Assembly (NCBI GenBank): GCA_030645355.1
Contig: JAUSNJ010000078.1
Coordinates: 1 to 51,937, forward strand
Source: Rhodoferax sp.
GTDB lineage: Bacteria; Pseudomonadota; Gammaproteobacteria; Burkholderiales; Burkholderiaceae_C
Direction of reading: 5' to 3'
DNA: 51,937 nt
Shown here: positions 1 to 8,765 of the stretch, in pieces
Layout: each line of letters starts with the position of its first letter
Numbering within the stretch: the first letter of the stretch is position 1
Position numbers and translations under genes: made by a program
The notes under the pieces: generated by a model
Database searches by the model: none
What the model saw: only the letters and a program-made list of their open reading frames with translations
Told to the model about the DNA's origin: nothing

Positions 1-2375
1 GTGCCGGGGCGCACACCCTCCCACAGCTTGAGTTCACAGGAGATCGTTCCCGTGATGGAGGTGATCTTGACCGTGTCACCGTTCTTGAGCCCCAACTTTG
101 CGCCATCCATCGGATTCATCTTGACCACATCGCTCCAGGACACATCACCCGGATCGACCTTCTTGAACTCCTGGTACCAGGGCACGTTCTGCGAGCGGCC
201 TTCGCGGTTCAGGCGCGACTTGTAGTCGATGAATGTCAGTGGGTAGTCGGCCAGACTGCCGTGGCGTTTTGCCGGCTCATAGTGCGGCACAAAGGCCAGC
301 TCACCGCGTGCCACGTAGCCGCTAACGGTCAGGATGTCGTCGGTCGTGGTCTCGTATTTCTTGGCGTGTTCGAGCAGGCCAGCCTTCAGCGATTCGCTGT
401 AGAACTCGAACTTCTTGGTGGGGGTGCTGAACTTGCCACCCCAGCCCTTTTTGAGCGTGTACTTCGGGCCGCTGAACATGCCTTTCTTCTTGAAATCGGC
501 CCAGCCATTGATCGGCGCATCGCCCTTGAGCGGCTCCTTGGCCTTCCAGATCGGCGCGCTGGTCATCTTGGCGGCAATCTCGCTGAACTCCAGCGCCGTC
601 GTGGGTGCCCGTCCGGTCTCCGGATCCTTGAACTCGTTCGCGTAGTAGTCAAACAGGTTGGCGAAACCCTTGGCCTTGAGCTTCTCGGCCAGCAGCCACA
701 TCACTTCGGTCTCTTCCTGCTTCACATCCCATAGGCGCTTGATGGCACCTTGCTGGATCGATGCATAGGCGTAGCCGTTGCCCATGTTGGTGACGATGGA
801 CCAGCCTTCGGCCGAGTTGAAGGTTGACGGCAGCACGATGTCGGCAAACATCGTCATCTCGGACGCGCTCGGCACCATGTGCACGAAGAACGGAATCGCG
901 GCCAGCGCCTTTTCCCACCGGTCGGCGCCGGTACAGGAGAACGCAAAGTTGGACCAAGACGAAATAAACACCTTGCAGGCCCCCGGATCCTTCAGCATGC
1001 CATTGGCCACGTTGTTAGTGACCACGCCGCTGCCGGGCTTGGCACCCATCATGGCGGGCATGTCCTTGGCGCCACGGCCGTCAAGCTTCTTGCCTTTGGC
1101 CGCGGTCTTGGCCTGGTCATCGACGTATTTATCCAGGCTCGGGAACTTGGCAGTCGGCACGCTGCCGCTTTGCCAGACGCCGCCTTCGACGTCGATGGAG
1201 CCCAGCAGACCATTGAGCGCATGTACGGCCATCGCGCTATAGGTGCCACGCGGGTGCATGGCCGCACCCGGGCCCATCCAGACCGTTACCTTGGGTGCGG
1301 CCTTGCCCATGGCGCGGGCCACCCGCACGATCTGCGCGGCGGGAATCAGTGACTCTTTTTCACCCCAGGCGGGCGTGCGGTCCTTGAGTTCCAGGTTCCA
1401 CCATTTCACCAAGCCATGGGTTTCCCTCTCGGCAAAGGCGGCCTCGTCCACCGCTTTTCCAGCCACAAACAGGTTCTTGCCGTCTTTGAAGTCACCCACA
1501 AACTCGCGGTTCCACAGGCCTTCTGTCAGCAACACGTGGGCGATGGCGCCCGCCAGCGCACCATCGGTGCCGGGTTTGATCGGCAACCACTCGTGCGCCT
1601 TGGCCGCGATGTTGGACAGGCGGGGGTCCACGGCGATCACGGTGCCGCGCTTGACGATGTCCGGGAAGCGATTCATGGTGTTGGGAACCATGCGGTTGGA
1701 GGCCAGCGGGTCGCAACCCCAGGCCACCAGGCAATTGGTCTTTTCCAGGTCGTAGTCGCGGTAGCCGAAAAAGCCCTGCGTCAGGCCCGGGCCCATCTTC
1801 TCGGCCTCGGCACATATGGCACTGTGCGAGAAGTAGTTGCCGGTGCCAAAGATCTTGGGCAGCGTGCCATAGAGCAGCTCGGTGGAGGTGGGTGAATAGC
1901 GGCCCCGCATGTAGGTCAGCTTGTGGGTTTCGCCGGCCGTGCGCAGCGCAATCATCTTGTCGGCAACCGTGCTGAGTGCTTCGTCCCAGCTGATGGGCAC
2001 AAATTTTGGATCGATACCACGGCCCTTCAGCGGGTTGGTGCGTTTCATCGGCACTTTGATGCGGTCCGGGTCATACATCTGCTGCGGACTCAGGTGGCCG
2101 CGTGGGCAGACATAGCCATGGTTGGTCTTGGACAGCGGGTTGCCGCGCACGCGTGTGGCACGGCCGCCTTGCACATAAATCTGGATGGCACACCATTGGG
2201 TGCAGCCCTGGCAGGTGCTGGCCACCCAGTCGCCCACTGCGGGGCTACAGGGTTTGGCTTTACGGGGAATCAGCGCACTGTGCAGCGGTTCCTGTGCCAT
2301 TCCCGCGCAACCCGTTACCAACGCCCCGGCAGATACACCCGAGACCATGATAAATATCCGTCGTGTCAGCTTCAT
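1..2375 (-). CDS. Molybdopterin oxidoreductase, DMSO-reductase superfamily (ArrA/TtrA/PhsA-like), partial
   Basis: The reading frame starts at the ATG at 2375, six bases after an AGGAG, and runs off the left edge, giving about 791 residues without the C-terminus. The N-terminus has a twin-arginine stretch (TRRIFIM), a hydrophobic segment and VTGC, which could be a lipobox, so Tat export and perhaps lipid anchoring are likely. A CQGCTQWC motif followed about 27 residues later by CPRG is the [4Fe-4S] site of this superfamily. SHSAICAEAEKMG supplies a Cys suited to be the molybdenum ligand, and EGLWNREFVGDF resembles the arsenate/tetrathionate/polysulfide reductase branch. The family transfers two electrons to or from small oxyanions or organic substrates, with a ferredoxin-like subunit and a membrane anchor; those partners would lie left of the window. 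The substrate cannot be assigned from sequence alone. Confidence 0.85.
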   Translation of the reverse strand, partial: MKLTRRIFIMVSGVSAGALVTGCAGMAQEPLHSALIPRKAKPCSPAVGDWVASTCQGCTQWCAIQIYVQGGRATRVRGNPLSKTNHGYVCPRGHLSPQQMYDPDRIKVPMKRTNPLKGRGIDPKFVPISWDEALSTVADKMIALRTAGETHKLTYMRGRYSPTSTELLYGTLPKIFGTGNYFSHSAICAEAEKMGPGLTQGFFGYRDYDLEKTNCLVAWGCDPLASNRMVPNTMNRFPDIVKRGTVIAVDPRLSNIAAKAHEWLPIKPGTDGALAGAIAHVLLTEGLWNREFVGDFKDGKNLFVAGKAVDEAAFAERETHGLVKWWNLELKDRTPAWGEKESLIPAAQIVRVARAMGKAAPKVTVWMGPGAAMHPRGTYSAMAVHALNGLLGSIDVEGGVWQSGSVPTAKFPSLDKYVDDQAKTAAKGKKLDGRGAKDMPAMMGAKPGSGVVTNNVANGMLKDPGACKVFISSWSNFAFSCTGADRWEKALAAIPFFVHMVPSASEMTMFADIVLPSTFNSAEGWSIVTNMGNGYAYASIQQGAIKRLWDVKQEETEVMWLLAEKLKAKGFANLFDYYANEFKDPETGRAPTTALEFSEIAAKMTSAPIWKAKEPLKGDAPINGWADFKKKGMFSGPKYTLKKGWGGKFSTPTKKFEFYSESLKAGLLEHAKKYETTTDDILTVSGYVARGELAFVPHYEPAKRHGSLADYPLTFIDYKSRLNREGRSQNVPWYQEFKKVDPGDVSWSDVVKMNPMDGAKLGLKNGDTVKITSITGTISCELKLWEGVRPG

Positions 2376-2521
2376 GAAGTACTCCTGAAATGATCCGGGC
2401 AACCTGCCGATTGCGATAGATCAAAGCATAGGAGTGCTGCGAAACAATTTGTTGTTCTGGATCAAGAGTTGCGAAGGCGCCGCAGCACTGCTGCGGGCTA
2501 CCCTTGCCAATTGTCGCGGCG

Positions 2522-4099
2522 CTATGCCGTCTTCTTGCGCGGCGCCCGGTGTGCCGGAGCAGGCGCCGGCACCAGCCTGGGTTTCGCGCGCGGCACGGCC
2601 TTGGCCTTGGGTTTGGCGACACGGGTTGTCGTGGTCACCTTGGTCACTTTGCCGGCATTTGCTGCAGACTTCACGGAGTGCACTGCGGCACCGGGCAGAA
2701 ACGCCTTTTCCATATCGGCCAGGGCATCGGCGGTATAGACCGCCAGGCGCTGCATGCTGGGCAGCGACGAATGGCAACCGGTGAAGCCGAAGTTCATGTA
2801 GCCGGCATAGCTCTGGCACGTTATGTTCAGGGCCTGGCCGTGCGTCACGATGGATGCGGGATAGGTTGCCACCATTTCGGCGCCACGGAAATACAGCGGC
2901 GTGTCCGGGCCGGGCACGTTGGAGATGGTGATGTTGATCATGGGCCGAGTGCGCCCACCTATGCCGGTGAGCAGGGTCTGAATGGTGGGCGTCATCAGCA
3001 GCACGGTGTACTGCATCATGGCCTGGCGGGGCAGGCTCTGCACCTGCTCCTTGGCCTGCTTCACCGACTGGCGGATGGCTGCCAGTCGCTCGCGCACGTC
3101 GGCAATATTGGTGCCCAGCGTGGACACGATGAAGGTGATCGCATTGCCATTGCCGTTGTCGTCCTTGGGGCGCACCGACACCGGAATGCCGGCGGTCATG
3201 GGTTTGTGCGGCAAGCTGTTGCGCTCGTCCAGAAAGCGCCGCAGCGCGCCGCCGCAAATGGCCAGCACGATGTCGTTGAGCGTGCAGTCTGCCGCCGCCG
3301 CCAGTGCCTTCATGCGCTCCAGTGAAAACTGCTGCGTTGCAAAGCGGCGTTTTTCGCGCACGCGGCCATTGAGGATGGAGCGCGGTGCGTCAAAGGGAAC
3401 GGCCATGCCGTTGCCCGGCTCCATGGCGCGCTTGACCATCCTGCCGAAGCCGGCGGCCAGTTGGGGTACGGTGGCGGCCTGGATGCGCAGCTCTTGCAGC
3501 GCGCCGGCAATGGCATGGGTTACTGTGGGCAGCAGCGCCTCGTGCGTGGATCGCGCCGTCGTGGCGCGCGGCTCTTTGCCAGCGGCCCAGAAGGGCGGCA
3601 GGTGCAGGCTGTGCTCCGGGTCCGCCGACATGCCGCGCTGCAGCAGCTTGACTCCGCTGATGCCGTCGATCAGCGAATGGTGCATCTTGATAAACCAGGC
3701 GAAACGGTTGCCTTCCAGCCCCTCGATGATGGTGCACTCCCAGGGCGGACGCGACAGGTCCAGCGGCGTGCTCTGAAGGCGGCCCACCAGCTCGCCCAGT
3801 TCCCGCTCGCCGCCCGGCCAGGGCAGTGCGGCGTGGCGCACGTGGTATTCCAGGTCGATGTTTTTGTCCTCCACCCAGGTGCGCACCGGGTTCATGCTGA
3901 AGGACGGTTTGAGGCACTGGTTCCACGGCGCCACGAATTTGCGGTGGCTGCGGAACTCCGCCATCATTTTGCGCATGAAGTCCTTGGGCGCGTCGTCCGG
4001 CAACTTGAACTGCAGCAGGCCACCGACATGGTTGGGCGTAGCGCGCGTCTCGGTAACGATCCAGGCGGCGTCTAGCGGATTGAGGCGGATGTCATGCAT
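2522..4099 (-). CDS. Wax ester synthase/diacylglycerol acyltransferase (WS/DGAT)
   Basis: 525 residues, close to the usual 450-500 of the bacterial WS/DGAT (AtfA) family plus a tail. The catalytic HHxxxDG motif is present as HHSLIDG (His140-His141, Asp145), preceded by the family-typical opening LNPLDAAW and by PLDLSRPPWE. The C-terminal half has the condensation-like fold motifs SVRPKDDNGNGNAI and ISNVPGP. These enzymes esterify fatty alcohols or diacylglycerol with acyl-CoA and make storage lipid at the inner membrane. The last about 45 residues are an unusual Lys/Ala/Pro/Arg-rich basic tail (KPKAKAVPRAKPRLVPAPAP) like tails of phasin- or histone-like proteins. It stands alone, upstream of and co-directional with the molybdoenzyme. 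Confidence 0.9.
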   Translation of the reverse strand: MHDIRLNPLDAAWIVTETRATPNHVGGLLQFKLPDDAPKDFMRKMMAEFRSHRKFVAPWNQCLKPSFSMNPVRTWVEDKNIDLEYHVRHAALPWPGGERELGELVGRLQSTPLDLSRPPWECTIIEGLEGNRFAWFIKMHHSLIDGISGVKLLQRGMSADPEHSLHLPPFWAAGKEPRATTARSTHEALLPTVTHAIAGALQELRIQAATVPQLAAGFGRMVKRAMEPGNGMAVPFDAPRSILNGRVREKRRFATQQFSLERMKALAAAADCTLNDIVLAICGGALRRFLDERNSLPHKPMTAGIPVSVRPKDDNGNGNAITFIVSTLGTNIADVRERLAAIRQSVKQAKEQVQSLPRQAMMQYTVLLMTPTIQTLLTGIGGRTRPMINITISNVPGPDTPLYFRGAEMVATYPASIVTHGQALNITCQSYAGYMNFGFTGCHSSLPSMQRLAVYTADALADMEKAFLPGAAVHSVKSAANAGKVTKVTTTTRVAKPKAKAVPRAKPRLVPAPAPAHRAPRKKTA

Positions 4100-4320
4100 G
4101 GTCTTGTGATGGGGGATGGTGGATACGTGGCAGAAGCTTACACCGACTCAGTGCTCCTCCATCAAGCCTACAGTCCGATGCCAACTGGGCTGGTGTGCGA
4201 CACGCCTGCGCGGTGGATAAAGCAAAGAAACGGTGGAAACACATTTCTCTTGCGCTAAAACAGCTTGAAATTCCCCATAAAAGCGCATACTGAAAGTTGC
4301 CATCTGAAAGGAGTTCCCCA

Positions 4321-5592
4321 ATGAAAACAATGCAACAAATGCGCGTCGGCATAGCCGCTGCCGTCAAGATCGCTGTAGGGCTGGTATGCGTCACCTCAAT
4401 CGGTGTTGCGGTGGCAGCGCCCAAGCCGCCATACAGCTACTTTTCGGTAGGTGACCCGACAAGGGCTCCGGTGATCAATCCCTCAGACCGGGCCAGTACC
4501 CCGTCGTACGTGCTGATGGGCGGCGGCCCGGATGTGGACCAGGCATTCCAATGGATGATCCAGCGCGCCGGCATCAAGGCCGGATCCGGTGGCCGCTTTG
4601 TGATCATCCGCGCATCGGGCACCGAAGCCTACAACCCCTACATCTACTACAGCGATGCCAACGGGGGTACGTCAACATTACCACCCACCAATCAGGACGG
4701 ATGGGTGGGTGGTGCATACCTGGGGCTGAGTTCGGTTGAGACGCTGGTGATCCCCAGCATTGCCGCAGCCAACCATACGACCGTGAACCAGATTGTGGCC
4801 CGGGCCGACGCCGTGTTCATCGCCGGAGGCGACCAGAGCGATTACATCAAGAACTGGAAAAACACCCAGCTTGACTGGACGCTACAGACCCTGATGAGCC
4901 GCAAGGTACCCATTGGCGGAACCAGTGCTGGCCTTGCAGTTCTGGGTCAGTTTGACTTTGCTGCGCTGCGTGGCACCGTCACGTCTGCGCAAGCCCTGGC
5001 TAACCCATACAACCGATACATGAGCCTGGACCCAACGCCTCAAACGCTCACGCCAACCTCTCCCAGTTTTTCCGCGGGCGCCTTCTTTGCGCCATCGCCC
5101 CTGTTCAACACTGTTTTGGACGCACATCTGGATGAACGCGACCGCATGGGTCGGCTGTTGGTATTCACATCCCGGTTGATTGCTCCGTATTACGCGGCCG
5201 GCTGCAGTGGCGGCATTCTGGTGCCCAGGGAAGCCCAGAGCCTGTCGCCGACGCCCTACGGTGATATTGTTGCTCGCGGAGTCGGGGTAGGCGTGGAAGC
5301 AGCATTGCTGGTGTCGGGCGATGGCGCGGCAAGCACCCCCATCACGGCGTCACTGGTCACCAACCCGACGACCACGACACGCAGCGCGGGCTATTTTGTG
5401 CTGCCCCAAAACTACCCCGGCCAGTGTGCCAGCGGCAAACCCCTCTCCGGTGTAACGGCCACTGTTGTCAAGGTGGACCGGTTGAATCCGTCCTTCAACC
5501 TATCCACCTGGTCGGGGGGTTACGCACCCTATACGCTGCGCGTCGACAATGGCGTGATGACCGTAACGGGGAACGGAGGCAACCCGTATTGA
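4321..5592 (+). CDS. Secreted cyanophycinase-like serine peptidase (family S51)
   Basis: 423 residues from the ATG at 4321, chosen because AAAGGAG ends seven bases upstream; an in-frame TTG at 4297 has no such site. An N-terminal signal peptide (hydrophobic core to about residue 32, ending VAVAAPK) points to export. The S51 nucleophile motif is GGTSAGLAV (Ser202), with FIAGGDQSDY upstream and VLMGGGPD near the start, all typical of cyanophycinase. Cyanophycinases cut the Arg-Asp polymer cyanophycin; exported forms let heterotrophs use it as a nitrogen source. No cyanophycin synthetase or beta-aspartyl dipeptidase lies nearby, so external use is the simpler reading. It converges on the amylase gene, 8 bases apart. 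Confidence 0.85.
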   Translation: MKTMQQMRVGIAAAVKIAVGLVCVTSIGVAVAAPKPPYSYFSVGDPTRAPVINPSDRASTPSYVLMGGGPDVDQAFQWMIQRAGIKAGSGGRFVIIRASGTEAYNPYIYYSDANGGTSTLPPTNQDGWVGGAYLGLSSVETLVIPSIAAANHTTVNQIVARADAVFIAGGDQSDYIKNWKNTQLDWTLQTLMSRKVPIGGTSAGLAVLGQFDFAALRGTVTSAQALANPYNRYMSLDPTPQTLTPTSPSFSAGAFFAPSPLFNTVLDAHLDERDRMGRLLVFTSRLIAPYYAAGCSGGILVPREAQSLSPTPYGDIVARGVGVGVEAALLVSGDGAASTPITASLVTNPTTTTRSAGYFVLPQNYPGQCASGKPLSGVTATVVKVDRLNPSFNLSTWSGGYAPYTLRVDNGVMTVTGNGGNPY

Positions 5593-5600
5593 TCCAGCAG

Positions 5601-7184
5601 TCACTTCACCCGCTTGTACCGGCTGTACCCACCCAGGTCGCGTTCTTTGGGCCGCAGTACCAGCGCGGTTTTCGGTGGCACCGTCACAGTCAGGAAGCCG
5701 GAACCAAACGTTGTGATCGCCTTGTCGGCGTGTAGGGCATCTACCAACGGCGTGTCGTCCATCAGGTGGGCATTGGCCACCATCACGCGCTCAGTTACTT
5801 CGTGGCCGGTCGGGTTGGCCAGCACCAGCACGGTCTCCAGTGCGCGGTCGGTGTGGCGTTCAAAGGCGTAGAGCTTTTCAGCCTCCACCAAGCGGAAGTC
5901 CCCCACCCGCAAAGCACGGTGAGTCTTGCGCAGCGCAATCAGTTGCTTCATCCAGACCCACTCGGGGTTGTCGCTCTGCATCAGGTCCCAGCGCATGGGG
6001 CTGCGGTTCTCGGGGTCGGGGCCGCCGGTCATCCCCACTTCAGCGCCGTAGTAAATGTTGGGCGCGCCGGGCAGGGTAAATTGCAGCGTCTGCACCATGC
6101 GCCGCAGTGTAGTGTCGGGAAACTGGTTCGCAATGCGGGGAATGTCGTGGTTGTCGATCACCATCCACGACTTGAGCATGGGCTCAATGCCCGCATCGCG
6201 CACCATGCGCTCGGTCATGCGCGCGCCCATGATGGTAGACAGCTCGCCGTTGGCCACGCCCAGCACAATCTGGCGCAGGCTGAAGTTCATCACCGCGTCC
6301 ATGGACTGCAGCCACTCGCCAGGGTAGTTGGCGATCTCACCCACCACCAGCGAGCCGGGCTTTTGCTTGTGGGCGGCATCCGTCAAGTCCCGCAAGACCT
6401 TGTGGCCCAACTCAAACGCCGTGTCCAGACGCCAACCATCCGCGCCATCGCGCAAATAGCTGCGCACCACCGACTCAGGCGATGCGTACAGGTGGTTGCG
6501 CACGGCGGGGTTTTCGAGGTTCAACTCGGGCAGGTTCTGAAAACCCGTCCACACCCGCGCGCCGCCCGCGTACTGTGGGCCGATGGCAAACCAATCGCGC
6601 CACGGGCTCTTGGGGTTTTTGAACGCATCCTGAAACTTGGGCGCATTGCGCCCCATGTGGTTGAACACACCGTCCAGCACCAGCTTCATGCCGCGTTGGT
6701 GCACATCCGTGGCCAGTTGCTTGAACTCCTGGTGCGTGCCGTACTCGGGGGAGATCGCCTTGAAATCGAAGGCGTCGTACTTGTGGTTGGTGTAGGCCAG
6801 GTGAATGGGGTTGAGGTACAGCACGTCAGCGCCCAGGCGCTGGATGTGGTCCAGGCGTGTGGTCAGGCTTTGCAGGTCGCCGCCCCAGAAGTCCAGCTCC
6901 GCGCTGTTGAGCTTGGCGTCTGCCAGGTACACGCCGGGCTTGGCCGGCTCGGACCAATCGCGCAGCACCTTGGGCGCGGGGTAGAGCGCGCGTTTGGCAT
7001 TCAGGTTGGCAGACGGAACATACCGGTCGACGATGACCTGGTACACGATGGCACCATTGCGCCAGTCACGTTCACGCGCATCAAATTGCGGATGGGGCGT
7101 CACTGCCAGCGCGCCAGTGGCAAAAGCCGCAGTGTGCAAACCCAGAATACATTTGAGAACGAAGTGTTTTTCCGGACGTTTCAT
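5601..7184 (-). CDS. Secreted alpha-amylase family glycosidase (GH13)
   Basis: 527 residues with an N-terminal signal peptide (hydrophobic stretch to GALAVTP). The GH13 barrel motifs are all visible: DGVFNHMG (region I), DGWRLDTAF with nucleophile Asp254, VGEIANYP with acid/base Glu283, and DNHD with Asp347. The order and spacing resemble maltogenic or neopullulanase-type amylases without a large N-terminal domain. It should hydrolyse alpha-1,4-glucans or maltodextrins in the periplasm or outside. It lies 72 bases after malQ on the same strand, so malP-malQ-amylase is a likely operon. It is a clear paralogue of the GH13 gene at 23067-24683 (shared LYLNPIHLAYTNHKYDA). Confidence 0.92.
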   Translation of the reverse strand: MKRPEKHFVLKCILGLHTAAFATGALAVTPHPQFDARERDWRNGAIVYQVIVDRYVPSANLNAKRALYPAPKVLRDWSEPAKPGVYLADAKLNSAELDFWGGDLQSLTTRLDHIQRLGADVLYLNPIHLAYTNHKYDAFDFKAISPEYGTHQEFKQLATDVHQRGMKLVLDGVFNHMGRNAPKFQDAFKNPKSPWRDWFAIGPQYAGGARVWTGFQNLPELNLENPAVRNHLYASPESVVRSYLRDGADGWRLDTAFELGHKVLRDLTDAAHKQKPGSLVVGEIANYPGEWLQSMDAVMNFSLRQIVLGVANGELSTIMGARMTERMVRDAGIEPMLKSWMVIDNHDIPRIANQFPDTTLRRMVQTLQFTLPGAPNIYYGAEVGMTGGPDPENRSPMRWDLMQSDNPEWVWMKQLIALRKTHRALRVGDFRLVEAEKLYAFERHTDRALETVLVLANPTGHEVTERVMVANAHLMDDTPLVDALHADKAITTFGSGFLTVTVPPKTALVLRPKERDLGGYSRYKRVK

Positions 7185-7215
7185 GGTTTCAAACTTCTTC
7201 TGGTCAAGTCAACAC

Positions 7216-7263
7216 TGCTACAAAACATATAGCAGCTCACACAATACCCACGAGGGCTAGCGC
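7216..7263 (+). repeat. Dispersed short repeat, copy 1
   Basis: About 48 bases running from TGCTACAAAACATATAGCAG to CACGAGGGCTAGCGC. The same element occurs at 27208-27260 (same orientation) and inverted at 41005-41053 and 42888-42936. The best conserved part is the ACGAGGGCTAG core, preceded by an imperfect hairpin around TAGC/GCTA. This copy fills most of the malQ-amylase gap and runs into the last codons of malQ. Confidence 0.6.
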
Positions 7264-8765
7264 TTCAAATCGTTTGAACCATCGCGGCCGTAGATGCGGC
7301 ACAGCTCGGCCAGGCGGCAGGCATGCTCGGGCAGCACCTGCGACCACTCGAAGCGCCACTCCCAGTAGCCCTCGCACTTGCCGGGAAAGTTCATGCGGTG
7401 CTCGGTACCCAGGCCCAGGATGTCCTGCATGGGGTGGATAGCGGTGTCGGCCACGCTGGCGCAGGCGGCGCGTATCAGGTCCCAGTGGATGTCGTGGCCG
7501 TCGACGGCCAGGTAATCGCACACGTTTTTGCGTTCCTTGTCCGACGCGCTCTCCCACCAGCCAACGGTGGTGTCGTTGTCATGGGTGCCGGTGTATACCA
7601 CGGTGTCGTTCTGGTGGTGGTGCGGCAGGAAGGTGTTGGTGCTGTCGTCCCCAAACGCGAACTGCAGGATGCGCATGCCGGGGAAGGCAAACTCGCGGCG
7701 CAGGGCCTCCACATCGGGCGTCACCTCGCCCAAGTCTTCGGCAATGATGGCCAGCGGGCCCAGCGCGGCGTGGATGGCGTTGAACAGCGCGGCACCCGGT
7801 CCGGGCAGCCACTGCCCCTTGATGGCCGTGGGTTCACTCGCGGGCACCTCCCAATAGCTGGCGAAGCCGCGGAAGTGGTCGATGCGCACGATGTCCACCA
7901 GCTCAAAGCTGCGCCGGATGCGCTCGATCCACCAGGCGTAACCCTCCTGGGCGTGGGCGCTCCACCGGTAGATGGGGTTGCCCCAGCGTTGGCCGGTCGC
8001 GCTGAAATAGTCGGGCGGCACGCCTGCCACCACGCGGGGACGGCCGTTGGCGTCCAGATCAAACAGGTCCTGGCGGGCCCAGACCTCGGCGCTCTGGTAG
8101 GCAATAAAAATCGGCGCGTCGCCGACGATCTGGATGCCCCGCCAGTTGGCATAGGCGCGCAGGCGCAACCACTGGGTGAAGAAGCGCCATTGGCAAAATT
8201 TCCAGAAGTCAATGCGCTGGGCGTGCGTGCTGCGGGCCTGATCCATGGCGGTGGGTTCGCGCAGGGCCAAGCCGCCCTCCCACTCGCACCAGTCTTTCCA
8301 GTTGAAGTGTTCGGCCAGCGACATGAACAGTGCGTAGTTGTCCAACCACGCGCTGTGCGCCTGGCAAAAGGCATCAAACGCCGCCTCGTGTTGAGCGGGT
8401 GCAGTCGCAAACGCGCGCGCGGCACGCGCCAGGCGCTCTATGCGCCAGGGCCATACGGCTGCAAAATTCTGGCGCTGGGTCTCAAAGCCTGCGTCGGGGA
8501 TCAGGTCATCGGGTTGCAGCCAGCCCTCGCGCTGCAGGTCTTCCAGGTCGATCAGCAACAGGTTGCCGGCAAAGGCCGAGCTGCTCATGTACGGCGAATT
8601 GCCCGGCCCGATGCCGCTGAGCGGCAGGATCTGCCACAGCTTCTGGCCGGCGGTCTGCAGCCAGTCGACAAAATGGTAGGCAGCGGTGCCCAGGTCACCG
8701 CTTCCAAACGGCCCAGGCAAGGACGTGGGGTGCAGCAGCACGCCACTTTTACGCGGAAATTTCAT
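7257..8765 (-). CDS. malQ: 4-alpha-glucanotransferase (amylomaltase, GH77)
   Basis: 502 residues, normal for amylomaltase. The N-terminal signature GVLLHPTSLPGPFGSGDLG is the family opening, and the catalytic triad can be placed at VRIDHFRGF (nucleophile Asp), IIAEDLG (Glu) and TGTHDNDT (Asp). The enzyme moves maltosyl and longer glucan units between maltodextrins, releasing glucose, in the cytoplasm. It overlaps the end of malP by four bases (ATGA), so the two are translationally coupled. The pair converts imported maltodextrin to glucose-1-phosphate and glucose. Confidence 0.96.
   Translation of the reverse strand: MKFPRKSGVLLHPTSLPGPFGSGDLGTAAYHFVDWLQTAGQKLWQILPLSGIGPGNSPYMSSSAFAGNLLLIDLEDLQREGWLQPDDLIPDAGFETQRQNFAAVWPWRIERLARAARAFATAPAQHEAAFDAFCQAHSAWLDNYALFMSLAEHFNWKDWCEWEGGLALREPTAMDQARSTHAQRIDFWKFCQWRFFTQWLRLRAYANWRGIQIVGDAPIFIAYQSAEVWARQDLFDLDANGRPRVVAGVPPDYFSATGQRWGNPIYRWSAHAQEGYAWWIERIRRSFELVDIVRIDHFRGFASYWEVPASEPTAIKGQWLPGPGAALFNAIHAALGPLAIIAEDLGEVTPDVEALRREFAFPGMRILQFAFGDDSTNTFLPHHHQNDTVVYTGTHDNDTTVGWWESASDKERKNVCDYLAVDGHDIHWDLIRAACASVADTAIHPMQDILGLGTEHRMNFPGKCEGYWEWRFEWSQVLPEHACRLAELCRIYGRDGSNDLKR

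Noticed and set aside
2421..3257. Long frames opposite and overlapping the WS/DGAT gene
   Set aside because: They are high-GC shadow frames of the WS/DGAT gene with Arg/Ala/His-rich products and no known domain.
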